Source: DATLGB01 sp038258425
GTDB taxonomy: Bacteria; Actinomycetota; Thermoleophilia; Solirubrobacterales; Solirubrobacteraceae
Direction: 5' to 3'
Length of the DNA stretch: 54,762 nucleotides
NCBI GenBank assembly: GCA_038258425.1
Contig: JBBSPV010000024.1
Location: forward strand, 1-54,762
How positions within the stretch are numbered: position 1 is the first letter of the stretch; each line of letters opens with the position of its first letter. The notes beneath the pieces are model-generated. The model saw only the letters and a program-made list of their open reading frames with translations, was not told the origin of the DNA and made no database searches. Both the position numbers and the translations under genes were made by a program. Below, piece by piece: positions 24,773-32,861 of the stretch.

Positions 24773-27700
24773 CGCTTGCGGATGGGGGCGTAGTCGGCCA
24801 TCAGCCGGCGCTCGGTGCCGTCGCCGGCGAAGCGGACGACCACGACGCCGCCCTGGTCGACGCCGGTCACCACGCCCTCGCCGAAGGCCGCGTGCACGAC
24901 GTCGTCGCCCATGCGGAAGACCGCACCGCTGGCCTGGTCCTCCGTCGCGGCCGCGGCGCTCGCCCACGACGGCACCGCCCGGCCGCGGCCGGGCGACCAG
25001 CCGGCGCCCCCGGACGCGCGGCGGCGCTCGGGCTCGTCCGTGAGCTCCGTGGGGATCTCGTCGAGGAAGCGGCTGCGCAGGCCGGGCGTCGCGGCGCCCG
25101 TATAGGCCTGGCGGCGCAGCGCGTAGGTGAGGTAGAGATCGCGCATGGCGCGAGTGACGGCGACATAGGCGAGCCGGCGTTCCTCCTCGAGCTCGCCCTC
25201 GTCGAGCGCGCGCGAGTGCGGGAAGACGCCGTCCTCGCAGCCGATCACGAAGACGATGGGGAACTCGAGCCCCTTGGCGTTGTGCAGGGTCATGAGGGTC
25301 ACGAGGCCCTCGTCGTCGGAGAGGTCGTCCTGGGCCGCGAACAGCGCGAGTTGCTGCAGCCACTCCTCGACGTTGGGCTCCGCCGCCCGCTCGTCGTACT
25401 CGCGCGCGCCGACCATGAGCGCCTCGAGGTTCTCGATCCGGCCCTGCGCCTCGATCGTCCGCTCGGCCTGCAGCGCCTCGAGGTAGCCCGTCTCCTGCAG
25501 GACCTCGGCGAGGAAGGTCTCCACCCGCGGCCGGGTCGCCAGCCGCTCGCGCAGCCGGTGCAGGGTCGACATGAAGCGACCGAAGGCCTTGACCGCCGGC
25601 TTGCCGAGCCCGGGCACCGCCTCGGCGTCGGCCGCTGCCTCCCAGGGCGTCATCCCCATGGTGTTGGCGTGGGCGAGCACCCGCGAGAGCGACGTCTGCC
25701 CGATCCCGCGGCGGGGGGAGTTCACCACGCGCGTGAAGGCCCCGCCGTCCTGCGGGTTGACGAGGAAGGTCAGGTAGCCGAGCGCGTCCTTGACCTCCGA
25801 GCGCTCGTAGAACTTCGTGCCTCCGATGACCTGGAAGGCGACGCCCGCGCGGGTGAGCATGTCCTCCAGCACCCGCGACTGCGCGTTGGTCCGGTAGAAG
25901 ACGGCGATCTCGGACCGGCTCACGCCCTCGTCGGTGAGCCGCTCGACCTCTGCCACGACGTAGCGCGCCTCCGCGTGCTCGTCATCGCAGGGGCGGATCT
26001 TGATCGGGTCGCCCTCCCCCACCTCGGTCCACAGCGTCTTGCCGAGCCGCCCGCGGTTGTTCGAGATGATCGCGTTGGCGGCGTCGAGGATGGATTGCGT
26101 GGAGCGGTAGTTCTGCTCGAGGCGGATCGTCCCGGCGTCGGGGTACTCCTCGGTGAAGTTCAGGACGTTCCGGATGTCCGCGCCACGGAAGCCGTAGATC
26201 GAGTTGTGCGTGATCAGTCCCCCGGCGATGAAGTTGTGCACACCCTCGACGTCGAGGTCATGCACGGTCCGGTCGAGCGGCACCCGGCGGACAGTGTCCA
26301 CGATGTCGTACTCACCGGTCCCGGTGAACATCGTCATGCCGGGCCGCACCGCCGCGGCGGCCGTCTGCGGCAGGCTGTTGCGTCCCGCCCGGCCGTTTCC
26401 GCCCAGCCGCGCAACTTGGCGCACGTGAACCTCGGAGACGGCGGCGATGCGGCGTGCCATCTCCACGGCCTCGCCGTAGTCGGCGAAGCACGACTCCACG
26501 CGCCAGCCCTGACGCGCCGGCCGGACGGAGAGCCCAGCGCCTCGAAGGGCGGTGGCAACCTCGCCGTCGCGTCCGCCGACCGTCACCGTATGCATCGGCG
26601 TGCGTCCGCGGTGTTGACCGCAGAGCGTGATGGTGACGTTGCGCCGGCGCCCCTCGTACGTCTGCGGGACGTGGTGCGGGCGGCGGAAGTCGAGGTGATG
26701 ATCGCGCAGGAGCCGGCGGCCGCCCGAGTACGAATCCACGGCGGCGAACACGTCGTCGAGGCGAGCCTGGTCGCAGACGAGCCCGTTCACCGACTTCCCG
26801 CGGCGGGCCACGAACGGCAGCGTGGGGATGCCGTAGCGCAGGGAGAGCTTGCACTCGTCCGTGCGGGCGTCCGCATCGCCCTTGTGGGTGGAGATGACCC
26901 AGGCGGCGTCGGCGTGCTCGTGCAGGGCGCGGAGCTTCAGGCCCGAGGCCTTCGAGTGCCCTGTTTCGAGCTGCGTCCGCGTCGTCCCGACGCGGAAGCC
27001 CATGCCGCGCTTCCACATCAGGTAGGTCAGGTGGAGGTCGGGCGTGGACTGCGGCCGGTAGCCGGCGAAGTGGACGTGCTCGTCCGTGCTGACGACGCGG
27101 CGGCCACCGCGGGTGACGATCTCAGTGCCCATGGAGGCACCGCCGACGTGTGTCCCGGTGACCCGCGCCGGCCGGAATGCGGCCCCGCCGTGGCAGGCGA
27201 GCACCTCGTCCCCGGCCTCGACGCGCTCGATCGGCTTCGTCGTCCCGTCCGCCATCGTCACCGGTGTTCCGGCGACCAGGCACTGGTCGTCATCGCCCAC
27301 CACCATGAGGTTGCGCTCCTCGCCGGCCAGCAGCTGCAGCCAGCGGTACTGGACCGGGTTGGTGTCCTGGTACTCGTCGACGAGGATCTCCCGGAAGGCG
27401 TTCTGATACCGGTCGCGCACCTCCTGGAAGAGCTCGAGCACGTTGACCGCTCGCACGAGCAGGTCGTCGAAGTCCATCGCGTTGCGGCGGTGCAGCTGGC
27501 GCTCGTACTCCTCGTAGACGTCGGCGACGGTCTGCTCGAAGTACGAGCCGACGAGCTGGCGGTAGTCCTCGGAGGAGCGCAGGCGGTTCTTGGCGTCGGA
27601 GATCTGCGCCTGCATCGCACGCGGCGTGAAGCGCTTGCTGTCGACGTCGAGCTCGTCGAGGCACTGCTTGATCAGCCGCCGCGAGTCCGCCGCGTCGTAG

Positions 27701-28059
27701 ATCGTGAACTGGCGGGTGTAGCCGAGCCGGTGCGCATCGGCGCGCAGCATCCGGGCGCAGGCGGAGTGGAAGGTCATCACCCACATCGCGCGGGTGCGCC
27801 GGCCGACGAGCAGCTCCACCCGCTCGCGCATCTCCGTCGCGGCCTTGTTCGTGAACGTGATGGCGAGGATCTCGTCCGCACGGGCGTGCCTGGAATGGAT
27901 CAGATGGGCGATCCGGTGCGTGAGCACGCGGGTCTTGCCCGAGCCGGCGCCGGCGAGCACGAGCAGCGGTCCGCCCAGGTGCAACACGGCCGCCCGCTGG
28001 GGCTCGTTGAGGCCGTCCAGCAGACGCTCGAGCTCGGCGCTGGAAACGGTCTCGGCCAC
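24769..28059 (-). CDS. pcrA: PcrA/UvrD-type ATP-dependent DNA helicase with an in-frame intein
   Basis: 1096 residues as translated; 736 after removal of the 360-residue intein, the usual PcrA length. Superfamily 1 motifs are present: Walker A AGAGSGKTRVLTHR (36-49), Walker B LVDEYQDTNP (226-235), motif III GDDDQ, split from SIYGFRGADIR, then IRLEQNYRST and VTLMTLHNAKGLEFP. A Tudor-like C-terminal domain (GDDVVHAAFGEGVVTGVD) ends the protein. It acts in nucleotide-excision repair and replication-fork processing. The insertion falls in motif III, so splicing should be needed for activity. The GTG start has TAGCGT 7 nt upstream (leaderless type); folD follows with a GTGA overlap. Confidence 0.95.
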   Translation of the reverse strand: MAETVSSAELERLLDGLNEPQRAAVLHLGGPLLVLAGAGSGKTRVLTHRIAHLIHSRHARADEILAITFTNKAATEMRERVELLVGRRTRAMWVMTFHSACARMLRADAHRLGYTRQFTIYDAADSRRLIKQCLDELDVDSKRFTPRAMQAQISDAKNRLRSSEDYRQLVGSYFEQTVADVYEEYERQLHRRNAMDFDDLLVRAVNVLELFQEVRDRYQNAFREILVDEYQDTNPVQYRWLQLLAGEERNLMVVGDDDQCLVAGTPVTMADGTTKPIERVEAGDEVLACHGGAAFRPARVTGTHVGGASMGTEIVTRGGRRVVSTDEHVHFAGYRPQSTPDLHLTYLMWKRGMGFRVGTTRTQLETGHSKASGLKLRALHEHADAAWVISTHKGDADARTDECKLSLRYGIPTLPFVARRGKSVNGLVCDQARLDDVFAAVDSYSGGRRLLRDHHLDFRRPHHVPQTYEGRRRNVTITLCGQHRGRTPMHTVTVGGRDGEVATALRGAGLSVRPARQGWRVESCFADYGEAVEMARRIAAVSEVHVRQVARLGGNGRAGRNSLPQTAAAAVRPGMTMFTGTGEYDIVDTVRRVPLDRTVHDLDVEGVHNFIAGGLITHNSIYGFRGADIRNVLNFTEEYPDAGTIRLEQNYRSTQSILDAANAIISNNRGRLGKTLWTEVGEGDPIKIRPCDDEHAEARYVVAEVERLTDEGVSRSEIAVFYRTNAQSRVLEDMLTRAGVAFQVIGGTKFYERSEVKDALGYLTFLVNPQDGGAFTRVVNSPRRGIGQTSLSRVLAHANTMGMTPWEAAADAEAVPGLGKPAVKAFGRFMSTLHRLRERLATRPRVETFLAEVLQETGYLEALQAERTIEAQGRIENLEALMVGAREYDERAAEPNVEEWLQQLALFAAQDDLSDDEGLVTLMTLHNAKGLEFPIVFVIGCEDGVFPHSRALDEGELEEERRLAYVAVTRAMRDLYLTYALRRQAYTGAATPGLRSRFLDEIPTELTDEPERRRASGGAGWSPGRGRAVPSWASAAAATEDQASGAVFRMGDDVVHAAFGEGVVTGVDQGGVVVVRFAGDGTERRLMADYAPIRKR
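26203..27282 (-). other. Intein within PcrA (360 residues)
   Basis: Starts CLVAGTPVTMADGTTKPIER (Cys1, block A), has STDEHVHF (TxxH, block B) and ends HDLDVEGVHNFIAGG (block F) then LITHN (block G, His359-Asn360). The host residue after it is Ser620, the +1 nucleophile. Residues of about 85-290 contain YLMWKRGMGFRVGT, HADAAWVISTHKG, LSLRYGIPTLPF and NVTITLCGQHRGRTP. That is the region found in actinobacterial helicase inteins; I see no LAGLIDADG or HNH endonuclease motif. The junctions GDDDQ|C and HN|S are exact. Splicing is predicted from residues, not tested. Confidence 0.93.
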
Positions 28060-28066
28060 GTCCAGG

Positions 28067-28072
28067 ACGCTA
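28067..28072 (-). promoter_or_regulatory. -10 box of pcrA, probably leaderless
   Basis: TAGCGT ends 7 nt before GTG 28059. No Shine-Dalgarno sequence is present. Confidence 0.55.
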
Positions 28073-28098
28073 GCGAGCGGGGCGGTCGGAGACCGGGT

Positions 28099-29226
28099 TC
28101 AGCGCCGGCGGGCGGAGACGCGGCCACCGCCCGTGCAGGTGCCGAGCGACAGCTCGGCGCGCCCGCTCGCGCGCCGCCCGCGCAGGCGGCCCGAGACCAG
28201 GGCGGCGGAGCCCCTGACGACGCCGGCGAAGACGAACGAGCCGTCGGGGGCGACGGGCGCCCGCGGCACCGGCGCGTCGGCGAGCTGGATGGTGAACGGG
28301 TTCACGAAGCCCGGGGTGGGGCACAGCAGCGCGACGCGGAAGCGGCCCGCACGGATCTCCCGGCCGCGGCGGGCCACGCCGAAGCGCACGGGCAGCCTGC
28401 CCGAGCGCCCGACCCAGCGGCCGTCCTGGCGCCCGGACGTCGTCCGGCGCCGGTCCGGGCGCAGCTTGAGCCTGCGCGTCGCACTCACGACCGTCTCGCT
28501 CCCGACGCGGGCCGTGGCGCGCAGCCGGTAGGCACCTGGGCGCGAGCGGCGCGGCAGCCGAACCGCGAGCGTGGAGCTCGAACCGACCGAGCGGGAGCGG
28601 TCGAAGGTCTTCAAGCGTCCGCCCCGCCGCAGCTGCAGGGCGACCCGGGTCCCGTTGGGCAAGCCCTTCGTGCGCAGGTCCACCACGAAGGCGTAGCCGC
28701 GGTAGACCGTCCCCGGCGCCCCGAGCCCGAGCTTGACGCCGGAGCCGGCGGCCGTCAGGCGGAAGGACCGCACGGGGCCGGACTCGTAGCCGCCGGAGCA
28801 GTCGACGCAGATACGTGACGCCTGCCAGTAGTAGGTCCCGGGGCGCGACTGCGGCTTGGCGTCGGGGTCGAGCATGAACCCGCGGCATTGCCCGACGGGG
28901 ATGTCATTGTCCTGCACGAGGTCGGGGCCGGCGAGCGCCACGAGGTTGGACTGCAGCAGGCGCCCGTCGTTGCCGAGCGCCGGGGTCGTCGCGAAGCGAA
29001 CGCCATAGTCCTGGCGCGAGCCCGGGGTCGAGAACAGCCCCTCGCCGGCGACGCGATAGCTCGGGCAGGTGTACCGGACCTCGATGCCGCCGGCGCTGAC
29101 GGGCAGGACCACGCCGTCGACCGGCGCGACCGACTGGATCGGATCGTCGCCCGGCTGGGCAAGCGCGGGCGAGGCGAAGCCGAGCGCGAGCCCGACAACG
29201 GCGAGGAACCAAGCGAGCGAGCGCAC
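28099..29226 (-). CDS. Secreted protein of unknown function
   Basis: 375 residues from GTG 29226. A signal peptide is clear: MRSLAWFLAVVGLALGFASP then ALA|QPGDDP. The mature part has a YTCPSYRVAG and GQCRGFMLD region with Cys pairs (also CVDCSGGY) and a beta-sandwich/Arg-rich second half with repeated strand patterns (RLPRRSRPGAYRLRATARVG). This resembles fibronectin-like or bacterial immunoglobulin-like domains of Solirubrobacter secreted proteins. Function unknown. A longer frame upstream would put the signal peptide inside the protein, so the GTG is preferred. Divergent from the queuosine-salvage-like gene. Confidence 0.7.
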   Translation of the reverse strand: MRSLAWFLAVVGLALGFASPALAQPGDDPIQSVAPVDGVVLPVSAGGIEVRYTCPSYRVAGEGLFSTPGSRQDYGVRFATTPALGNDGRLLQSNLVALAGPDLVQDNDIPVGQCRGFMLDPDAKPQSRPGTYYWQASRICVDCSGGYESGPVRSFRLTAAGSGVKLGLGAPGTVYRGYAFVVDLRTKGLPNGTRVALQLRRGGRLKTFDRSRSVGSSSTLAVRLPRRSRPGAYRLRATARVGSETVVSATRRLKLRPDRRRTTSGRQDGRWVGRSGRLPVRFGVARRGREIRAGRFRVALLCPTPGFVNPFTIQLADAPVPRAPVAPDGSFVFAGVVRGSAALVSGRLRGRRASGRAELSLGTCTGGGRVSARRR

Positions 29227-29273
29227 CCGGCGCAGGATGTCACAGCTGCCTGCGCGTGGCGCCCGGTGCCGCG

Positions 29274-29279
29274 TACGCT
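29274..29279 (+). promoter_or_regulatory. Possible -10 box of the queuosine-salvage-like gene
   Basis: TACGCT lies 35 nt before ATG 29315. No good -35 is visible, so this is tentative. Confidence 0.3.
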
Positions 29280-29314
29280 GGCTCGATGGCCCAGCCATCC
29301 GCGCCGGCCGGGCG

Positions 29315-30205
29315 ATGAGCCTGCCCGGCGACGTCCGCTCGGCGTGCGCGCAGGTGGCGGCCCGCTCCCGCCACGTGCGCGTGGTGCCCGAGGCGATCGA
29401 GCCCTACGCCGCGACGCTGCCCGCCGACACCCCGCCGGTGCCCGACCTCGGCGGTGACTCGACCGAGCTGCGGGCCGCGTTCTCCGTCCAGCTCGACACG
29501 GTCAACTTCGGCTCGGGCTGGTTCCCGACGCTGCGCAAGGCGCCGGGCGTGTCCGGCTATCGCACGGTCGAGGCCGGCCTGCGCGAGCACGGGCCCTGGA
29601 CGTGTGAGGCGCTGGCCGCGATGAACGCCGAGCGGATCGCGGCCGTCGTCGGCCAGGACCCCGAGCACGAGCTGATGGGGCTCTTCGCGGCGGCCCTGCG
29701 CGAGATCGGCGCCCACGTCGCCGGGCGCCACGGCGGCTCGTTCACCGCCCTCGCCGACCGGCCCTCGCTGCTCGACGTCGCCGAGGAGCTGGCGACGCTG
29801 CCCATGTGGCGCGACGTGTCGCCCTACGACGAGCTGACCGTCCCCTTCTACAAGCGCGCGCAGATCGCCGCCGCCGGCCTGGCGCTCCAGGGCCTCAGTC
29901 CCGGCGGGGACCTTCCGGCGCTGACGCTCTTCGCGGACAACCTCGTGCCCCACGTGCTGCGCCTGGACGGCGTGCTGGAGGCCGACGACGCGCTCGTCGC
30001 CCGCATCGAGGCCGGGGAGCTGCTCGAGCACGACTCGCCCGAGGAGGTCGAGCTGCGCGCGTGCGCCGTCCACGCGGTCGAGCTGCTCGTCGCGGCCCAC
30101 GGCGCGACGACGGCGGCGGACGCCGACTGGGTGCTGTGGTCGCGCGGGGCCGCGCCTCGCTACAAGGCGCGTCCGCGCTCGCGAGCGCGGACGACGGCGT
30201 ACTGA
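29315..30205 (+). CDS. Queuosine-salvage family protein (DUF2419/Qng1-like)
   Basis: 296 residues. Family-like segments are FSVQLDTVNFGSGWFPTLRK (near 65-84), LTLFADNLVPHVLRLDGVLE and SPEEVELRACAVHAVELLVA. In the queuosine N-glycosylase family such segments form the nucleotide-binding pocket and the C-terminal acidic EvElRA motif. The family releases queuine from queuosine 5'-phosphate, so bases from degraded tRNA can be reused. No other queuosine gene (tgt, que) lies in the window. The start ATG 29315 is chosen because upstream codons overlap the divergent promoter zone. The assignment rests on motif memory. Confidence 0.7.
   Translation: MSLPGDVRSACAQVAARSRHVRVVPEAIEPYAATLPADTPPVPDLGGDSTELRAAFSVQLDTVNFGSGWFPTLRKAPGVSGYRTVEAGLREHGPWTCEALAAMNAERIAAVVGQDPEHELMGLFAAALREIGAHVAGRHGGSFTALADRPSLLDVAEELATLPMWRDVSPYDELTVPFYKRAQIAAAGLALQGLSPGGDLPALTLFADNLVPHVLRLDGVLEADDALVARIEAGELLEHDSPEEVELRACAVHAVELLVAAHGATTAADADWVLWSRGAAPRYKARPRSRARTTAY
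30171..30192. repeat. Perfect 22-bp palindrome inside the 3' end of the queuosine-salvage-like gene
   Basis: Arms GTCCGCGCTCG/CGAGCGCGGAC are fully complementary with no loop. It falls in the codons for a C-terminal Arg-rich tail (RPRSRARTTAY). Confidence 0.7.
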
Positions 30206-30219
30206 GCGAGGACGGATCG

Positions 30220-30249
30220 GGCGCGACCCACCCCCCGGCGGGTCGCGCC
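30220..30249. terminator. Hairpin between convergent genes, possible bidirectional terminator
   Basis: Stem GGCGCGACCC pairs perfectly with GGGTCGCGCC around a 10-nt C-rich loop. It lies between the queuosine-salvage-like gene and the methyltransferase gene. No T-run follows on the plus strand, so it may be a weak or Rho-type structure. Confidence 0.5.
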
Positions 30250-30304
30250 TCCAAACCTGATCCCTCCCCCAAGGAGGACCGGGCGATCCGAGACCTCGAA
30301 GGTA

Positions 30305-30916
30305 TCAGACCGCACGATCGTCGCGCGCCCCTGGCGAGGTCCCGACGAGCACGGCGAGGTCGCGGTGGCGCCAGGCGAGCGCGGCACGCAGGCCGGCCGC
30401 CTCCAGCCAGTCGAGCTGCTCGCCCACGCGGCTCGGGCGGTCGTAGCCGCCGTCGATCGGCGTGACCACGTCGGCCGGGTCCTCGGGGACCACCACGTCG
30501 GCCAGGACGAAGCGCCCGCCGGGCCGCAGCTCGGCGGCCACCCGGGTGAAGAGCCCGGCCTTCCCGGGGCCGTCGAGGTGGTGGACGGCCAGCGCGGAGG
30601 CCACGACGTCGAAGGGGCCGGCCGGCAACGGGTCCTCCAGTCGCCGCTCCTCGAGCTCCACCGGCCGTCCTCGAAGGGTCGCGCGGGCGGCGGCGAGCAT
30701 TCCCGGGCTCGCGTCGAGCCCCACCAGACGCGCCCCCGGGAGCGCGTCGAGCAGCCGGCGCGCGGTCTCCCCGGTGCCCGTGCCGAGCTCGAGGACGGTG
30801 CGGACCCCCTCGCCGGCGGCGGCCTGCACGAGCGCGGCCTGGAGCTCCGGGTAGTCGGGCACCTCCCGCAGCATGAGCTCGAGGTAGGAGCCGGGATCCC
30901 AGTGAAACTGCGTCAC
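30305..30916 (-). CDS. Class I SAM-dependent methyltransferase
   Basis: 203 residues. SAM-binding motif I is VLELGTGTGETARRLLDALP, motif II VGLDASPGMLAAARATL, and ASALAVHHLDGPGKAGLFTR gives the post-II region. RPGGRFVLADVVVPEDPADV is typical of methyltransf_11/25-type enzymes. The acceptor is unknown. A GTG at 30916 starts the gene 40 nt after cysE, with which it is probably co-transcribed. Confidence 0.85.
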   Translation of the reverse strand: MTQFHWDPGSYLELMLREVPDYPELQAALVQAAAGEGVRTVLELGTGTGETARRLLDALPGARLVGLDASPGMLAAARATLRGRPVELEERRLEDPLPAGPFDVVASALAVHHLDGPGKAGLFTRVAAELRPGGRFVLADVVVPEDPADVVTPIDGGYDRPSRVGEQLDWLEAAGLRAALAWRHRDLAVLVGTSPGARDDRAV

Positions 30917-30956
30917 CAGACGTCCTGTCGCGCCGGTCGCACGCGCCGCAGCGCGT

Positions 30957-31694
30957 TCAGCCCCCGGCGGGGTTCGGTCCGCGACGCGGGCGCAGCGGCA
31001 CGACGTCGCCGGGGGCGGCGCGCTCGCCGGCGGCGGGCGGCAGGCGCTCCTCGAGCTCGGCGATGCGCACCGACAGGCCCTTGAGGGCGTCGGCGATGGG
31101 GTCGGGCAGGTGGACCCAGTCGGCGTCCGGGCCCTCCGGCCGGCGCCCCTCGACGCGGACGGGATGGCCGGGGTTGCCGACGACGGTCGAGTGCGGCGGG
31201 ACGTCGTGGATGACCACCGCGTTGGCCCCGATCTTGGACCCGTGGCCGACCCGGATCGGCCCCAGCAGCTTCGCGCCCGACCCGATGGTCACGTTGTCCT
31301 CGACCGTCGGATGGCGCTTGCCGGACTGAAAGCCCGTGCCCCCGAGCGTGACGCCCTGATAGATCGTCACGTCGTGGCCGACCTCGGCCGTCTCGCCGAT
31401 GACGACGCCGGCGCCGTGGTCGATGAACAGGCCGGCCTTGACGCACGCCGCGGGATGGATCTCCACGCCCGTGAGCGCGCGCGCCGAGCCGGCGATGATC
31501 CGCGGGGCGACGGGCACGCCGGCGCCGTGCAGCGCGTGCGCGACGCGGTGGGCGAGCAGCGCGTGGACCCCGGGCCAGGTGAGCAGGATGCCGGGCCCGG
31601 GAACGCCGTGGGCGGCGGGGTCGCGGTCACGGGCCGCGCCGACGTCGCGGGCGACGGCGCCCACCAGGCGGGCCGCGGAGCCGAGGCCGAGCAT
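30957..31694 (-). CDS. cysE: Serine O-acetyltransferase
   Basis: 245 residues. The left-handed beta-helix of hexapeptide repeats runs HPAACVKAGLFIDHGAGVVI, GETAEVGHDVTIYQGVTLGG and GKRHPTVEDNVTIGSGAKLL, with the active-site His in DHGAG. It makes O-acetylserine for cysteine synthesis; CysK is encoded at 36741. An acidic/proline-rich tail (RLPPAAGERAAP) extends beyond the typical CysE. ATG 31694 is chosen (MLGLGSAARLVG); TAGGGT ends 7 nt upstream and overlaps the moeB stop. Confidence 0.9.
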   Translation of the reverse strand: MLGLGSAARLVGAVARDVGAARDRDPAAHGVPGPGILLTWPGVHALLAHRVAHALHGAGVPVAPRIIAGSARALTGVEIHPAACVKAGLFIDHGAGVVIGETAEVGHDVTIYQGVTLGGTGFQSGKRHPTVEDNVTIGSGAKLLGPIRVGHGSKIGANAVVIHDVPPHSTVVGNPGHPVRVEGRRPEGPDADWVHLPDPIADALKGLSVRIAELEERLPPAAGERAAPGDVVPLRPRRGPNPAGG

Positions 31695-31701
31695 CTCCCG
31701 G

Positions 31702-31707
31702 ACCCTA
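31702..31707 (-). promoter_or_regulatory. -10 box of cysE, possibly leaderless and internal to the cluster
   Basis: TAGGGT contains the TAG stop of the moeB-like gene and ends 7 nt before ATG 31694. GGGAG stands only 2 nt before the ATG, too close for normal initiation. Confidence 0.4.
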
Positions 31708-32574
31708 GCTCTCGTCGCCGCAGTCGGCGCACTCGGGCCGCCGCGCCGTCGCCACGCGGACGACGGCGGCCGAGGCGAGGTCAACCTGCAGGAAGGCGTC
31801 CAGCAGCGCGCCGTCCAGTCCGGCGAGGAGCTTCATCGCCTCCAGCGCCTGCAGAGAGCCGACGACGCCGGCCACCGGACCGAGCACGCCCGCCTGCGCA
31901 CACGTGGGCTGGGACCCCGGCGGGGGCGCCTGCGGGAACGCGCAGCGGTAGCACGCCGTCTCGTACGGCCGGATCGACATGACCAGACCGCCGTAGCCGA
32001 CCACGCCCCCCTCGACGAGGTCGACCCCGGCGCGGCAGCAGGCGGCGTTGAGCGCGTAGCGCGTGTCGAAGCCGTCCGAGCAGTCCACCACCAGGTCGTG
32101 GCCGGCGACGAGCCCGTCGGCGCTGTCGGCGTCCAGGCGGACCTGGTAGGGCTCGACGAGGATCTCCGGGTTCAGCAGCTGGAGCCTGGCCACCGCGCCG
32201 TGGACCTTGGGCAGGCCGACCTCGGGCGTCAGGTGCAGGTGCTGGCGGTGGAGGTTGGAGAGCTCGACCACGTCGTCGTCGAGCACGCCGAGGCGGCCGA
32301 TCCCCGCCCCCGCGAGGTAGCTCGCGACGGGTGAGCCGAGGGCGCCGGCCCCGACGACGAGCACGCTGGACTCGCGCAGGGCGACCTGCTCGGCCTCGCC
32401 CCAGCCATCCAGGACGAGCTGGCGGCTGTAGCGCTCGAGCTCCTCGGGGCTCAGGGTCCCCGCGGCCTGGGTCGGCGCGCCCTCCAGGGCCTTGCGGACG
32501 CCGGCCGCCTCCTCCCCGGCCCGGACGGCCGCGCGCGCGGCCGCGCGGAACATGCCCCGCCGGCTCGAGCTCAC
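31705..32574 (-). CDS. E1-like adenylyltransferase of the ThiF/MoeB/HesA family
   Basis: 289 residues. The ATP-binding Rossmann motif is VLVVGAGALGSPVASYLAGA, followed by GRLGVLDDDVVELSNLHRQH with the conserved Arg of the R-finger. Two CxxC pairs (CYRC and CADC) form a zinc site; the Cys of the thioester/persulfide loop lies in PTCAQAGVLGPVAGV. The family adenylates the C-terminal Gly of a ThiS/MoaD-like sulfur carrier. A ThiS/MoaD gene is not visible nearby. The N-terminal extension of about 45 residues is unusual. It follows tusA by 52 nt and precedes cysE. Confidence 0.9.
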   Translation of the reverse strand: MSSSRRGMFRAAARAAVRAGEEAAGVRKALEGAPTQAAGTLSPEELERYSRQLVLDGWGEAEQVALRESSVLVVGAGALGSPVASYLAGAGIGRLGVLDDDVVELSNLHRQHLHLTPEVGLPKVHGAVARLQLLNPEILVEPYQVRLDADSADGLVAGHDLVVDCSDGFDTRYALNAACCRAGVDLVEGGVVGYGGLVMSIRPYETACYRCAFPQAPPPGSQPTCAQAGVLGPVAGVVGSLQALEAMKLLAGLDGALLDAFLQVDLASAAVVRVATARRPECADCGDES

Positions 32575-32626
32575 AGCGCCACCCGCGTCGAAGGGCCGGC
32601 CGCGGTCACGGAGGACCCGCGGGGTC

Positions 32627-32836
32627 TCACCGTGCGCGCACGATGCGCACGACGGCGCCGTCGACGGTGACCGCGTGGCCGGCCTCGCGGGCCGAGCGGG
32701 GGACGTTGTCGAGCGCCTCGCCCGGCGGACAGGTCACCTCGAGCACGCCGCCCGGGTCCAGCCGCTCGAGCGCGAGCTTCGTCCGCACCCAGGTCATCGG
32801 GCACCTGAGCTCGGTGACGTCGAGGACCGCGACCAT
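32627..32836 (-). CDS. TusA-family sulfurtransferase-like protein
   Basis: 69 residues; ELRCPMTWVRTKLALERL is the conserved N-terminal helix with the active Cys12, and the following GGVLEVTCPPGEALDNVPRS matches TusA strands. TusA-type proteins carry persulfide sulfur in tRNA thiolation and cofactor synthesis. The usual CPxP motif is CPMT here, with proline 2 lost, so activity is uncertain. ATG 32836 has TAGCCT 8 nt upstream. It heads a cluster with the MoeB-like gene and cysE. Confidence 0.85.
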   Translation of the reverse strand: MVAVLDVTELRCPMTWVRTKLALERLDPGGVLEVTCPPGEALDNVPRSAREAGHAVTVDGAVVRIVRAR

Positions 32837-32844
32837 CTGCCGCC

Positions 32845-32850
32845 AGGCTA
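32845..32850 (-). promoter_or_regulatory. -10 box of tusA, probably leaderless
   Basis: TAGCCT ends 8 nt before ATG 32836. Confidence 0.5.
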
Positions 32851-32861
32851 GGTCCCCGGGC

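Noticed and set aside
24892..28818. 1308-codon open frame antisense to pcrA
   Set aside because: It mirrors the helicase/intein coding sequence in another frame and has no start signal or family match.
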